Shown one piece after another: positions 23,642-34,525 of a DNA stretch of 64,000 bases. Position numbers and translations under genes: made by a program. The notes beneath the pieces are model-generated. The model made no database searches. It was not told where the DNA came from and saw nothing but the letters and a program-made list of their open reading frames with translations. The DNA lies in contig CAKMRJ010005745.1 in the NCBI GenBank assembly GCA_928212115.1, positions 103,078,030 through 103,142,029 on the forward strand. Direction: 5' to 3'. Source of the DNA: Lactuca virosa. Taxonomy: Eukaryota; Streptophyta; Magnoliopsida; Asterales; Asteraceae. How positions within the stretch are numbered: the stretch's first letter is position 1; every line of letters starts with the position of its first letter.

Positions 23642-23745
23642 AGAAAGAAGTGGTATATCTTCAGTAAGATTGCCAATCAATTGCCCAAAAGAAGGCAAAT
23701 GGTTTGGACCATTAGTGTTAACCATTTCCATCTTTACAAAATCAC
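23642..23745 (-). pseudogene. Exon-like fragment of unidentified gene
   Basis: A 104-bp stretch flanked by an AG acceptor (23746-23747) and a GTAAG donor (23641-23637). It has an open frame of 34 codons containing MVNTNGPNHLPSFGQ and LIGNLTEDIPLLS. I do not recognise the protein. Its position among other captured exons suggests that it too came from a host gene. Confidence 0.4.
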
Positions 23746-23929
23746 CTAAAAGAAAATTGTAAAATAAATTAAAAAAAAGATTATCTTAATCAAATTCTAA
23801 GTTGAAATAAGTAAAATACCTAAGATTCACATAAAGATAAAGATCGACATGAGAATTCGGAAGAAACACTAATTATTTCTGTAGTAACAACATGAGAATT
23901 GTTTTTGAATTTAACAGATAACCAAAGAT

Positions 23930-24104
23930 TCACATCAAGATAAAGATCGAATTCTGGTGGTTTGTTTTCTCCATCCCAATTTCCATTCATGAAAGTGGCT
24001 CGAATCAAATTTAAACTCCTTTTTGCACTATTTGGTCTTATTGTGTAACAATTTTTGTCCCCTTTAGGAAAGGTTCTTAGATCAGAAAGAGGCTGAGGAA
24101 GCAT
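23930..24104 (-). pseudogene. Captured malectin-like domain fragment (LRR-RLK type)
   Basis: Minus strand encodes LRTFPKGDKNCYTIRP, then RATFMNGNWDG and PEFDLYLDVNLWLSVKF. These are hallmark motifs of the Malectin_like ectodomain of plant LRR receptor kinases. The open frame continues to 23820 but resemblance fades after KNNSHVV. No LRR or kinase part follows, so only one exon-sized piece is present. Confidence 0.75.
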
Positions 24105-24764
24105 TGGGTTGTTTGGATACGCGTATTGTAACAGAATAAAGTCAAAAGATAACTAAGTTCATGGGGCAAACCTATTTGAACTTATGCATGAACAAGAACA
24201 AAACCTGCAAGGATACAGCAAATGAAAAAATGAAGAAAGAAGATCATTATAACTCAGAAACCATTAACCACCCTCTAGTGTTTTTGTTGAGAGATTAATG
24301 ACTCTGAATTTGTTAATATATTATAGAAACTCGAAGAACATATGTACTGGTCCTGTTTTGCTGAAAACAATCGTGTAAAAATGGCTATCCTAAGAAAGAA
24401 GAAGTCAAAAAAGTGGAACTTGTAAATTCCTGATAACTGAAACATGTAAAGGATGTTAAATATGGTCTATTTATGCTTATACAAACGTGGGAGTAGTTTG
24501 AGCTTTAAAGTCAATTGACCATATCATCAAAACAGTTGGCCTGCATTATTATTGAAGCCCGTGTACACACATTGTGGCAATCACAATCCTTTAAGTGCAG
24601 GTTATGGAAATTACAGTCATCATGCATACACTTCTGTGTGGTTTTTATATGATTTGGACCTGTCAACAAACCAACCATGGTTAGTATTCAGGGTAACCAA
24701 TTAAGGTTGTAATGTTAGTTTTCTTTATTTTTGAAATATGAAAGGAAATGGGAATAGAGCTTAC

Positions 24765-25046
24765 GTTCAGAAGGTATCACAGATCCGTTTAATTGTTGGC
24801 TTAAGCCCACTGCAAAGTCGCACATATCAATGACTTCCTGCCATGAAAAAACTTTATTTAATAAGATACAACTTAATAAGATGTGATGATAATTAAAAGT
24901 GATTAAGTACATACTTGAACTTCCCCTATTCATCCCGGAAGAATTTGTCCCATTGCAAGTGATAGAAGCCTACCAAGGTACTGAAGCTTGGTTCTTAGTG
25001 GATCACCTTTCTGTCTAACAATCTCGCCTCGCTTTGGTGCAGGAAA
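24765..25046 (-). pseudogene. Captured aldehyde dehydrogenase 7 (antiquitin) exons
   Basis: Two exons with their intron. Exon A (25046-24915, 44 codons) reads APKRGEIVRQKGDPLRTK and LGRLLSLAMGQI, and has an in-frame TGA shortly before IGEVQ. Exon B (24837-24765) reads EVIDMCDFAVGLSQQLNG and ends at a GTAAG donor after SVIPSE. Both are diagnostic of plant ALDH7 (lysine catabolism and osmotic-stress aldehyde detoxification). The intron 24914-24838 has GTATGT and GCAG borders. The catalytic cysteine region is absent. Confidence 0.82.
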
Positions 25047-25735
25047 CTGAGAGAAAAAAAATAATACACAATGGTAAAAAGAGATTATGGAAAAAACAAC
25101 AGTAAACTATACCCATGAGAACTACAAAACAGCAGATCAAGGAAAATACTAACTAAGTTATTGATATTTAAACCATATCATTTCCATATGCATTGCAAAA
25201 CTAGTTGTAATAAACATTATATTGTGCATATAAATGTAAAAATACTAGTTGTAATAAACATTATATTGTGCATATATATGTAAAAAGTGGGAAATTACTG
25301 TGACTTCAGAGTCCAAAATGCTCATTCTTAGAACATCTCCATGGGAAAGTAAATACCCTTTCGAATGGTGCAATATTCATCAAGATTACCAAAAGCATTT
25401 TTATTTGTTGATTCATTTTCCAATGCCATGTAACCATTTATTTGTTATTTTATATTATGATATTACATTATTTAATTACGTTTAGTAAATTAATTACTAT
25501 TTTATTATATCATTTATGTGTAGTTATTAAACTATCTTATTACATAACTTTATTATTTTATAAATAATGAAGATTTGTATTAAATTAGTTGTTATATTGT
25601 AATAACAATTTTTATTATTAAGTTATATGTTTTAACAATTAAGATATGTAATATAATTTATAAATTACTTGTATTGTATTGATAAGATTACATTACATTC
25701 ATTAACTCAAGTGCTACTATGATAAACTGAAATAC

Positions 25736-25827
25736 CTGGACTTGTATTTGCAGAAATTTGATATACTCAATCGCATCACCTAGAATACTTGCTTTCTCTC
25801 TCTCTGTAGTTGATATAAGTTTAGTTC
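25736..25827 (-). pseudogene. Captured bHLH transcription factor exon
   Basis: A 92-bp exon bounded by an AG acceptor (after TTTAG) and a GTATTT donor. It encodes TKLISTTE then REKASILGDAIEYIKFLQ, the second half of a basic helix-loop-helix domain, resembling tapetum-type bHLHs. The basic DNA-contacting region is missing. Confidence 0.72.
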
Positions 25828-26107
25828 CTAAACAGAAAGGGGAAAAGAACAAAAAAAGACCCCAAAAGACAGCAGAAACAAAATATTATTTTTCATATGC
25901 ATCTAGTGTGTGTATATGAAAAAAATGACGAAAGTCAACTGATAGGATCGTTCTTCAAAAATATTATTTTTCATATGCATCTAGGTGTTACCCTTACCTG
26001 AAACAGCCGCCACAGTCCAGTCACTCTACTCACAGTTAGAGTTTTCTGGATATGACAACTTCGGCGAGTCGCCGGAAAAGTTGGCCGGAAAACATTGGGG
26101 AAGAGGC

Positions 26108-26708
26108 GACCTGCCAACTCAGCATATCCTACCGAGGAAACGAATCATTGTTTTTAGTACAATGGGAATGATGGAAGTTGTTTTTACGTCGGGTTGATAT
26201 TTTAAGAAAATTGTTGGAGTCCAACACACCAAGGGCAATATTGGAAGACTTTTTTAACCGATTTGGATCCGGTGAAGCTGCTGCTATGTGTTTAATGTTG
26301 GCTTCAAGGGTAGTTCATACAGAAAATTTTATAAACAATGTTGTGGTTGAAAAGGCTACCGAGGCTTTTTAGGATCCGAGAGTTGTTGGGGTGCCTCAAC
26401 TTGAAGGTAGTGGTGTGGCATTGTGAAATACCCGAACTGCCCTTGGTGGGTTTAGCATGGGGCAAGTTGTACAAGAAGCTGAACCAGTGTTTTCAGGGGC
26501 TCGTGAAGGGGTTTGTTTGTGAGCTTCAAGGCTACTTTTGCCTGTGTGGGAGCTTCCTGTTATGGTTTCTGATGGAAGTATAGATGGGATTGTTGGGTGT
26601 AGGCTTTCTGTTGATGCTATGGGAGTTTTAGAAGATAAACTTAGAAGTGTTGAGAAGTTTTTAAGGTCTAGAAGGAATCAAATGAGGGGGATTTATGGGA
26701 TTGTGGTT
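26108..26708 (+). pseudogene. Captured NUP155 nucleoporin fragment
   Basis: Plus strand, opposite to the other captured pieces. Segments in three frames read LPTQHILPRKRIIVF, STMGMMEVVF, VDILRKLLESNTPRAILEDF, FNRFGSGEAAAMC, then after a TAG at 26370 MGQVVQEAEPVFSGA, LLLPVWELPVM and VEKFLRSRRNQMRGIYG. This collinear order corresponds to a central part of plant NUP155, a nuclear pore scaffold protein. Several frameshifts and stops make it non-coding. No intron is visible; it could be one large exon or a retrocopy. Confidence 0.82.
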
Positions 26709-26995
26709 TCTTCTTTGCAGGCTGGGAAGACAAGACTCTTAGGACCACAAAGAGAGACCCTTCGACATCCTTGTGACTCTGAAAAATTATAAAAAAGTTA
26801 ATAACACCAATGATGAATGAATTATATAAGTGATCAGAAATATCATAATCTGTGTTGTTTGTATAACCATAATATATTAACATATTCTTCTCTAAAGATC
26901 TGGTGTGAGGTGCCTGGAGTCTAAAGAGGATAGCTTTATAATTACATTACTATTGTCTGTTGGCTTCTGATGGGAAGACAAGACTCTTAAGAAGA

Positions 26996-27082
26996 TTTAA
27001 TGTCCACATCAAAAATACAATGACACTTCCAACAGCAAACTGAACTGTGGTGACAGTTATAGGATTGGGGAAGACTTTCAAA
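26996..27082 (-). pseudogene. Captured plastid phosphate translocator fragment
   Basis: Minus strand reads KVFPNPITVTTVQFAVGS followed by VIVFLMW. It matches the first membrane segments of PPT/GPT-type plastid phosphate translocators. Upstream in the same frame the match is lost, with a stop near 27145. Confidence 0.6.
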
Positions 27083-27394
27083 GCTAAGTTTTCCGGTGAT
27101 GGATCTTTCAAAACAATTAAACCTTGCATAAACAGGTTCTACATAGTTGCTACAGCTGTAAAAGAATGCGATTAAGAAAACAAACATTTAACAGAAACCT
27201 GCTGTTTGATACACCAATGACTAGCTACTCCTAGAAATGCACTACAGATATAGATAAGAATTGCATGGCTGAAAATAACAATATTTAACAGAGTTTATTT
27301 ACAACATTTATGAATCCATATAATATTAATAGCATAAGGAGTAAGGATTTTGGATAAGAATTAAGAAACAGAAAGAACCATAATTTCATCTAAC

Positions 27395-27462
27395 ATGAGC
27401 CATGGCATATGGTAATGCAGAGTACATCCCAGCTGCTTGTTCTCGAACATGTCATCCAATGA
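27395..27462 (-). pseudogene. Captured PDR-type ABCG transporter fragment
   Basis: Minus strand encodes REQAAGMYSALPYAMAHV, the conserved segment of the transmembrane domain of full-size ABCG (PDR) transporters. About 23 codons; stops flank it on both sides. Confidence 0.6.
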
Positions 27463-28564
27463 TCTTTTCCTATAAAAGTCACAAACAACAACAAAATTGA
27501 AAACCCTACAACATATTTCACAAAAAATCTCATTATTGTGTAAGATCAATTCAAATCTAAAACAATGTTTATAATGTTAAACCAATTGAAAAATAGAAAA
27601 CCTGGTAAGGTGATAACGCACTTCTTATGAACAACAAAAACTCTTGCACTTTATTGTCAAACACAACACCCCAAAATTTAGGTTATGTAGTTTCTTATTC
27701 ATTTTTCAGGGGAAATAGTAAATAAGTAGTGATTTTGACAGAGTATAGTTCCTTACCAAATTAATTCTTATGGAAATTAAGAATCGATGAGGGTATATCA
27801 GAAAGGGACTACCTTGAGACAACCGATAAGATAACCATCACCACCAGATTAGGGCAAATTGTTAAAAACATGTATTGGGGAGAAATGCCTAAATCTTGAA
27901 ATTAAGGTGTACCTGGTATTTTCATCAATGTTGGAGAGAATCGCTTAAATGTGGTAGGAACCGAAGGAGGAGCATGGTCGTCCAGACATGAAGTGGAGAA
28001 GCGAGTCTATTGAAACTTCCAAAATTATGTGAATCGGTGTACATAGGAAGTTGAATTACTGGATTGATGAAGAATTAAATGGTGACAGGTGAGTGGTTGT
28101 AGATGGTGGTGGCAGAGATGCGATAAGGTTGTAAAGATGAGGCATCGAGATCGAGAATCGATTTTGGTTTCCTTGAGGATGGGGTGAGAGAGCTGCAAAC
28201 GGTGATGGTGGATGAAGTGTTGGTTGATAAGGCCGGTAAATCGTCGTCGTGCGAGGCCTGAAGAGTCAGTGTGGGTTGGAGGTGGTGGAAGTGGGTATCA
28301 GGCGGGGTTTTAGGGTTTCTTTTGATCGAAGAGGATTTTAGAAACTTCAAAAATATGAAATTATCGATCTTGTACGCACCAAATACCAATTCGGAAAAAT
28401 CGCATATCAGGAAGTCAAAAATATGATTTCAGGAACTTCACATCTAAAAATCGCATATCAGGAAGCCACACAATGCTTTTAGGGTTTCTTTTGATCGAAG
28501 AGGATTTTACAACATATGAATTAGAGAACGAGCGTTCATGAAAAAACTTATAAAACGACAGTTT
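27463..28564. other. Inner CACTA interior without identified gene
   Basis: A minus-strand open frame of 104 codons (28389-28075) is rich in Ser, Thr and Pro and is not recognised. Near 28305-28340 and 28475-28510 there is a local duplication of TTTTAGGGTTTCTTTTGATC, and AAATCGCATATCAGGAAG occurs twice, so this end has rearranged internally. Confidence 0.45.
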
Positions 28565-28764
28565 TACACGACACGCTTTTTGTGATAGATGCCTTCCGTG
28601 TTTTTTTTTTGTTGGACACTAATTTAGGGCACACATAAATGCGTGTCCTCTATCCTTCAAATTTTGGAAAACTAACATTAATTTTTAGGGCATGCACAAA
28701 TGCATGTCCTCTATCAGTGTGTGTCATTGTTTACATGTCATTAAAGGGCTGTTTTCAAGTAGTG
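28565..28764. repeat. Right subterminal region and terminus of inner CACTA
   Basis: Contains ACGACACGC, CACAAATGC and ATGCGTGTCC motifs mirroring the left end. Terminates with GGCTGTTTTCAAGTAGTG, flanked by TTT. Confidence 0.75.
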
Positions 28765-28781
28765 TTTTTAACTAATAATAA

Positions 28782-29579
28782 CTTATATATTGGTCTTCAA
28801 CCAAAGGATCAACAAATTCCCGTTTTTTATTCACATGCGCACGATGAAATGTTTCAAGTCTATTCAAATTCTGTTTAACATTACAAAATATGTTATACTT
28901 GAATAAACATTAAAAAAATATGTTATAACTGAATAAACATTATTGTAACTTACTTTCTTATAACAAGCACTACCGTAACTGCACGTCCCTCCATGATTCT
29001 TAACTACTTGCTTCTTCTGGCATTCTTTGTTTCCAATAGATTGTTTTTTGATGATTTTCTGTTAAGAAGTGGTCAATAGCAGCATTCCAATATTGCAGAG
29101 GGGCTTGAGCCCTTGCTGCCTCCACATCCCCTACAAAACCAGTCAAACAATTTTTTGCAGTATTTTTGCGGCCTCTATACCGCGCACATATCCGATTGTT
29201 CAATAACGCCTAATGAGTTGGAGCCATGGGATCATTTGTAATTGCTCCAAAATCAAACCATGTCTACAAAAAAAATAGAGAAATTAAAAATAAATCAAAA
29301 TTAAACAATATTAAATATATAACTTTATAAATAATTTACCGAAAGATACTGGAACATGCCAACCCTTTCGGCTTCAGAAACGTCATTCCATGTGTCCTTA
29401 TCAAAACCGATGTCCCGCCACATATAGCTCCCAACCTCCCGAATGAAACATTTGTATACCTCCCCAATCGGCATGTTAGTATTTATGTTAAATATTATCT
29501 TCAGAGGTTGGTCGCCGTTAGCTGCAAATAGTTTGTGCATTTTTTTATTTAGTGTCATGCCTCTTCCTTTCGAAGGCAC
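28782..29579 (-). pseudogene. Transposase_24 (Ptta/En/Spm)-like gene, 5' exons
   Basis: Minus-strand exons of the outer CACTA's own gene. They encode PLKIIFNINTNMPIGEV with DKDTWNDVSEAERVGMF (29579-29330), ALLNNRICARYRGRKN with APLQYWNAAIDHF (about 29203-29050), QKKQVVKNHGGTCSYGSA (about 29030-28960, in a shifted frame) and RLETFHRAHVNKKREF with VDPLVEDQ (28876-28790). This is the standard order in Ptta/En/Spm-family proteins. A frameshift near 29040 shows decay. The following exons are at 11482-12054, beyond the inner element. Confidence 0.72.
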
Positions 29580-29649
29580 CGCTACATAAAAAAAATATTA
29601 GTCAAAATAATTTTTTATATACATACAATATGAAATACATTATACCTTT

Positions 29650-30360
29650 TTGTTTTTATTTTTCTTTTATGACTAAATTATAGCATTTTTTATTTATATC
29701 ATCTTTTTTTTCCATATTATGATTTTTAGTATCAACTTATTCTTGTTTTTATTTTTTTTATTATGACATTATACCTTTTCGTTTTTATTTTTATTTATAT
29801 TATCTTAGTTATTTTGTTTTTTTTACTATAGTATAATACTTTAAAAAGACATTGTAAGTTATAACATCCTTTTTTTTCAATTATAACATCCTATCATTAC
29901 ATACATTATACACACATATACATAGAATATACACAATTCTATCATAACATACAATACACACACATACAAATGCACTTATACACACATTTTCACATATATG
30001 TTTTCATACATGCAAATACAGTTCATATAGAAATACATATATACATTTCACATACAAACACCTACATTTTCACATAAAAATACCTACATTTCATATGCAT
30101 ACATTTTCACATACATTTTTTCACATACATTTTTTCATATATATACACATTTACATACATTTTACATAGAAATACACTCAAACACATATTTTCACATACA
30201 CTATTTCATACATACACATACATATACATTTTTTCATAAATATTCACACATATACATTTGCATATACATTTTTACATACATATTCATACATTTCACATAC
30301 CAACATATATACATTTCACATACCAATGCATTAAGAAGAGAAAAAAGAAAGAAAAACATG
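29650..30360. other. AT-rich spacer of outer CACTA
   Basis: Simple-sequence-like stretch of CATACATTTTCACATA variants (about 29930-30330). No gene seen. Confidence 0.6.
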
Positions 30361-30842
30361 TTGTCACCGGAAAATGAGAAGGATCGCCGGAAAAAACGAG
30401 TAGTCGCCGGAATCTGCAGCTGTGGTGGTGATATTCACCAGAATATACGAAGAGTTACCTTAAAAGCACCAAAATAACATAATTAGGGTTAAATAATGTT
30501 AAGAAAACAAGAGAAACAGAAAATGGTGATATTCGTCGCAATTGACGTCGCCTCTATTACCTTCCATCAGATTAAACCCCAACCGATGGATCAGTGTAGC
30601 AAAGTACGGCCATGATCAAATGGCATGTGGCGTAGGAGGATCTCCGGTGAAATACTTTTAGCGACGACATTAGCCTTTAGCGGCAACAATATCCTTCGTC
30701 GTCGCTAAAGGGTAACGTCGTCGCTATAGACGGCGTCGCTAAAGGACTTGTTTCTTGTTGTGACAGTACGCTCCACAAATATACACCACCTTTTTGTTGC
30801 CATCTACTGAAATCCTTCATCTTCACAGTCAAGAGTGTAGAC

Positions 30843-30850
30843 TATATAAG
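30843..30850 (+). promoter_or_regulatory. TATA box of RLP copy 2
   Basis: TATATAAG, 73 bp before the ATG at 30923. The region 30766-30922 aligns with the copy-1 promoter (about 2035-2184), continuing across the outer CACTA from the left flank at 10921-10946. Confidence 0.7.
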
Positions 30851-30922
30851 CCATCATGGGAGGCAATTCATATATGCATCAACACAAATAAGAAAATATA
30901 AATATTTACATCTACGTACATC

Positions 30923-31145
30923 ATGCATCCTTTTGTTTTTACAATTTTGTTACTTATCATGCTACCTCTTGAGACAACTTACCAGTTGGTACCATAGTTG
31001 GTACCTGTGGAAGTGGGAGGAGGAGATTGTAATGGTGTTATGACTTATGAACAGGTGTTTGGATATGGAGAGACATGCTCTCCTTCTTTTCAAAACTCCT
31101 AAGATCCTGATGGCAGCTTCTCTATGACTTTGGTAACTGAAGACA
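30923..31145 (+). pseudogene. LRR receptor-like protein copy 2, truncated 5' fragment
   Basis: ATG at 30923 opens a good signal peptide (MHPFVFTILLLIMLPLETT) but stops at TAG after QLVP. Beyond it, the nucleotide sequence remains collinear with copy 1 (2230-2390), including the GGAGAGACATGCT segment of the LRR cap, until similarity ends near 31145. The LRR body is absent. It is a tandem paralogue of the gene at 2185-10514. Confidence 0.85.
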
Positions 31146-31756
31146 TCATCAGCAAGAATCTGTACCAGAGTACCAAACCAAAAACACCGATTTATTATAT
31201 AATTACTTAAAAACATCTTTTAAATACACTCGGTATGCTATTCACTCAATAGTTCTATAATATATGTACCACACAAACAATCATATTCCACCACAAATTT
31301 TGAATCAATAAGCACCAAGAACTCATACCCTACAATGCAATAAGTAGAATTTAAATGATGCAAACCTTTGAATGTCGATTTTGTTGATGACCTCTTGTGA
31401 TTAAACGGAAATTGACACCCTAGAGGGCAAAATCGGAAGTTACGCACACGTTTTGAAGGAATTGGATTCCTTGGATTCGTCTGTCCTTTCCCATTTCTAT
31501 CATCAGTCATCTGCATAGTGTTTGGCTAAGCTTATTAATACAACTTATTAGCTTATTAGCACCCTACAAGTTAAAAAATGTTCTGATATAAATAATTTAT
31601 TACGGTAGGAAACCTCTAATAAACCATTTTTCATAAGTTTCCCTACACTTACTTAGGGTGTAAGGGAGAGACACTTGGTAGCCATCCCACATCGACTTAA
31701 TGAAGACGAAATGGAAAATGAAAGAATTATAAAGCGAAAAGAATATGAGTATTATC
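31146..31756. other. Intergenic, no gene recognised
   Basis: A minus-strand open frame at 31516-31238 (92 codons) resembles nothing I know. The stretch ends with the left TTATC duplication (31752-31756) of the next element. Confidence 0.5.
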
Positions 31757-32500
31757 TGATGGGTTTTACATAAATATCCAAAGCATAAACCCTAATCTAG
31801 CATACCAATTTCGAAAATTACATGTATGAAAGGGTTAGATCATTACCTCACTTGTTATGTAGCAATAACAAGAACTCCTTGACTTTTGAAAGCTTAGTGA
31901 CCCAAGTGTTGCACCTCTAATGGAGTCACAAAGACCCAATGCAAAGGATGAAGAAGGACAGGCAGGATTTTCGGCCAGTATCTCTTAGGAAACCATTAGG
32001 TCGAAATCCTTAAGCAAGAGGGTTATATATAGTTGGGGATATTAGGGTTTTCAGGTGGAAACCCTAATTTCCTTACTTAGGCCTTAAGTAATCCATGGAC
32101 CCCCATATGAAAGGCCCTTAGACGAAAACTCTATGGGCTTCCCATAGATTTTCGTCCACCTCTTTTCAATAAGGTTCATTAGCCCAAACTACAACTATTA
32201 CTGATTTACATAATCAGTCCCTCCATTATTAATCAGTTCCTTTAATCCCAAAATTAATACTAGATTAATTTCTGGTTAATTACTAATTAATAATATGATT
32301 TCCAAATAATATATTAATCTTGTAATATATTAATAAAACCATTTTGAGTACCAATTTATTATTCATATAATAAATCCTACACTCTCTCCTCTTGTCATCC
32401 TATCAAGTTGCATGAGTGAAGGCAACCCAAAAGGACCATGCTCATAATCAAATCAAGTACATACCAAAAATAGTTATGGGCTTAGACACCTAATCCAACA
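31757..32500 (-). mobile_element. Solo copia LTR
   Basis: 744 bp, reads TGTTGGATTAGG...AACCCATCA on the minus strand. Flanked by a perfect 5-bp duplication TTATC (31752-31756 and 32501-32505). No internal domain, so a solo LTR left by LTR-LTR recombination. The termini match the LTR at 40825-41623, placing both in one family. Confidence 0.88.
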
Positions 32501-32678
32501 TTATCGTTGTCTTGGCTAGCGCCAAAAGAAGCTATTTATTGGCTATCGGTTTGATGAAGTTGAAGGATTGATGGGCTATGCTTAGCCGAGCCAATTGAAC
32601 ATTACTTTTTACATGAGTAGCACTTTAATAAAAAAAAAGGGAAATTGAGTAATCTAACCACATTGTAATGATCTTTAA

Positions 32679-33824
32679 TGTAACACCTAGTTTTTGGATG
32701 TTTCTTTTATCGGGATAGTAGGCCATATATGGATCGAGTAAAGGTCTTGGACTTCAAGGAAATATAGTTTAGACCATATCGGATGATGGCAATGTTTGGT
32801 TATGTTTAAAGCTCTCAAATTGAGCTTCGAAGAAAGGGTTAATATGGTAAAGGTTATATATCGGGCTGGATTATGGTTTTAGTTCGAGGTGTGTTAAGCC
32901 AAAGGTAACCAGATAGGATTGTGGGGCTCGTCAATACCTTTCCATGCATATAAAGAATGCCGAAAATGGAGTTGAAACCAAGAAGTCATGGGTATTTGAA
33001 GTTGGACTGGAAATTGGAAATTTTATCGTATGCATGGCTTAGGTAAGCTATGTTGGGTGTAGCCTCGTTTTTGGCCGCTTAGCCATGTTATGCTCTACGC
33101 TAAGTGTAGAGCTGCATGCTATGTTGTGTGTACGTGATTTGGGGCTGACCCTTGATCGTTGACTTACGACATGGGTTGACTTTTAGTCAAAATAAGTTTT
33201 TTGGAATGTAGACTGAGAGGGTATTCTTTATTGTTGTTAGGTGCCATGTAGGATCAGTCTTTTCTGGCTGAGAGCTGTGTTGTTTACGTGCTACTTGTGA
33301 GGTGAGTCTTCTCACTATACTTGCATGTGTGGTAGTATATGCATGTCGACCAGCCGGGTCTTATTTGTTTATTTCTGTTATATGTGAAATGAGTTGTTGA
33401 TAACTCCTGGACTGCTGTAAGTCCATGGGATTGCTGATAGTACCCAGGGTTACTGATAACTCGTAAGGTGTGCTATTAATCCACATGGCATGTTGTTACC
33501 CATTGGGACCGCTGATAGTCTCCAGATATTTACGGTTAACACTTCGCTAATTATTATGATGTGTTGTATGTGCTATTTGGGGAACTCACTAAGATTTGTG
33601 CTTATAGTTGTGGATTAAATATTTTGCAGGTACTTATCGGCTTGCAAAGATGGGAATATACACAAACATATCAACAAATTTATGATTTGAGATTCCACAT
33701 TGTCTTCTTATTAACTTTGATTTTGGAATAATAGTTTATGAACAAATGGTTGCTAATTTATTAAATATGGAAGTTATATTATTTTTAAAATGAAAAATTT
33801 AGCTTGACATTTTGGGATGTTACA
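32679..33824 (+). repeat. Tekay-like 5' LTR
   Basis: Starts TGTAACACCTAG and ends GGGATGTTACA, 1,146 bp. It is followed after three bases by TGGTATCAGA (33828-33837), a tRNA-Met primer site with a changed end (CC where GC is expected). Confidence 0.7.
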
Positions 33825-34525
33825 CATTGGTATCAGATCCTTGGTTTGAGTGATTTGGATGAACACTCATGGGATTCTAAACTCAAACTATGGAACTGAG
33901 AGTTTTACTAAACATTTTTGGAATAGAGTCATTCCAAGAAAAGAAAAGAGAAGATGCGATGTGTATAGATAGTCGGAGCTCAAAGAGTAATTTCCCAAAA
34001 TATTCATACTTGCTTTATATGTTGCATTTCACTTGCTATTATATGTGTTATAGTATGATGTGCATGTTATAAGTTAGGCTAAGGATCTATTCAGGGATTG
34101 CATGCTAGAGTGTCTATTTAGTAGAGATGCCTTTGTATGTGATAAATGAGCTATTAGCGATGCAGGATAGTATGTAGGCTAAGGATCCTTAGTAATTGCG
34201 TGTTAGAATTTCTTGATCCTTATGATGCCTTGTTGCTTATTGATTTTTCTTCTCAAATGTTGCTTGCTTTGTGCTATGCGAAACTTATATTGATGTTAGT
34301 TAGCTATTATGTGAACATGTTAAGTTACATGTTACAAAGGTTAAATGGTTGTAGAATTATTGATTCGGCCCTATTGCGCAGCTCTCGTCCGAGTCTAACC
34401 GTTGCGGAGTTAGGTCTTTTAGTCGAAAGACTATTTAAGTTTTTCTACATGTAAATGTATTCCTAAGATAGTTAGTTGACATTAGTAGAAGTTTCTTTCA
34501 GAATTGATAGAAGGGTGGGGGTGAG
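33825..34525 (+). other. Residual internal region of a deleted gypsy element
   Basis: Begins with the primer-binding site and ends with a purine tract (GAAGGGTGGGGGTGAG, 34510-34525), but is only 700 bp long and has no gag or pol. Confidence 0.55.

Larger units (their letters stand above)
12119..28764. mobile_element. Inner CACTA element that has captured host gene fragments
   Basis: The left terminus is CACTACAAGAAAAACAGCC (12119). The right terminus is GGCTGTTTTCAAGTAGTG (28747-28764), its imperfect inverted repeat. A 3-bp duplication TTT flanks it (12116-12118 and 28765-28767). Subterminal repeats built on ACGACACGCAATGCGTGTCG occupy 12135-12420, and related copies lie at 28565-28745. Without the nested gypsy element it is about 6.5 kb. 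No transposase is recognisable. Its interior is a patchwork of exons from at least seven host genes, mostly minus strand, so it looks like a non-autonomous Pack-CACTA. The minus-strand ORF at 28389-28075 is unidentified. Confidence 0.85.
10947..30762 (-). mobile_element. Outer CACTA-like element with CACAA termini
   Basis: The left end reads CACAACAAAAAACG then CCTTTAGCG. The right end is its inverted counterpart, CACAACAAGAAACA then CCTTTAGCG when read on the minus strand. A 3-bp duplication ACA flanks it (10944-10946 and 30763-30765), as expected for CACTA elements. Subterminal regions are packed with (T)TTAGCGACGAC and GTCGTCGCTA motifs. Total 19,816 bp, but only about 3.2 kb once the inner insertion is removed. 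It carries exons of a Transposase_24-type gene on the minus strand. No TNPD/Transposase_21-type ORF was seen, so it is probably non-autonomous. Confidence 0.88.

Noticed and set aside
28075..28389. Minus-strand 104-codon ORF as a real gene
   Set aside because: Low-complexity Ser/Thr/Pro composition, no homology recognised and no splice context; kept only as a remark on the inner CACTA.
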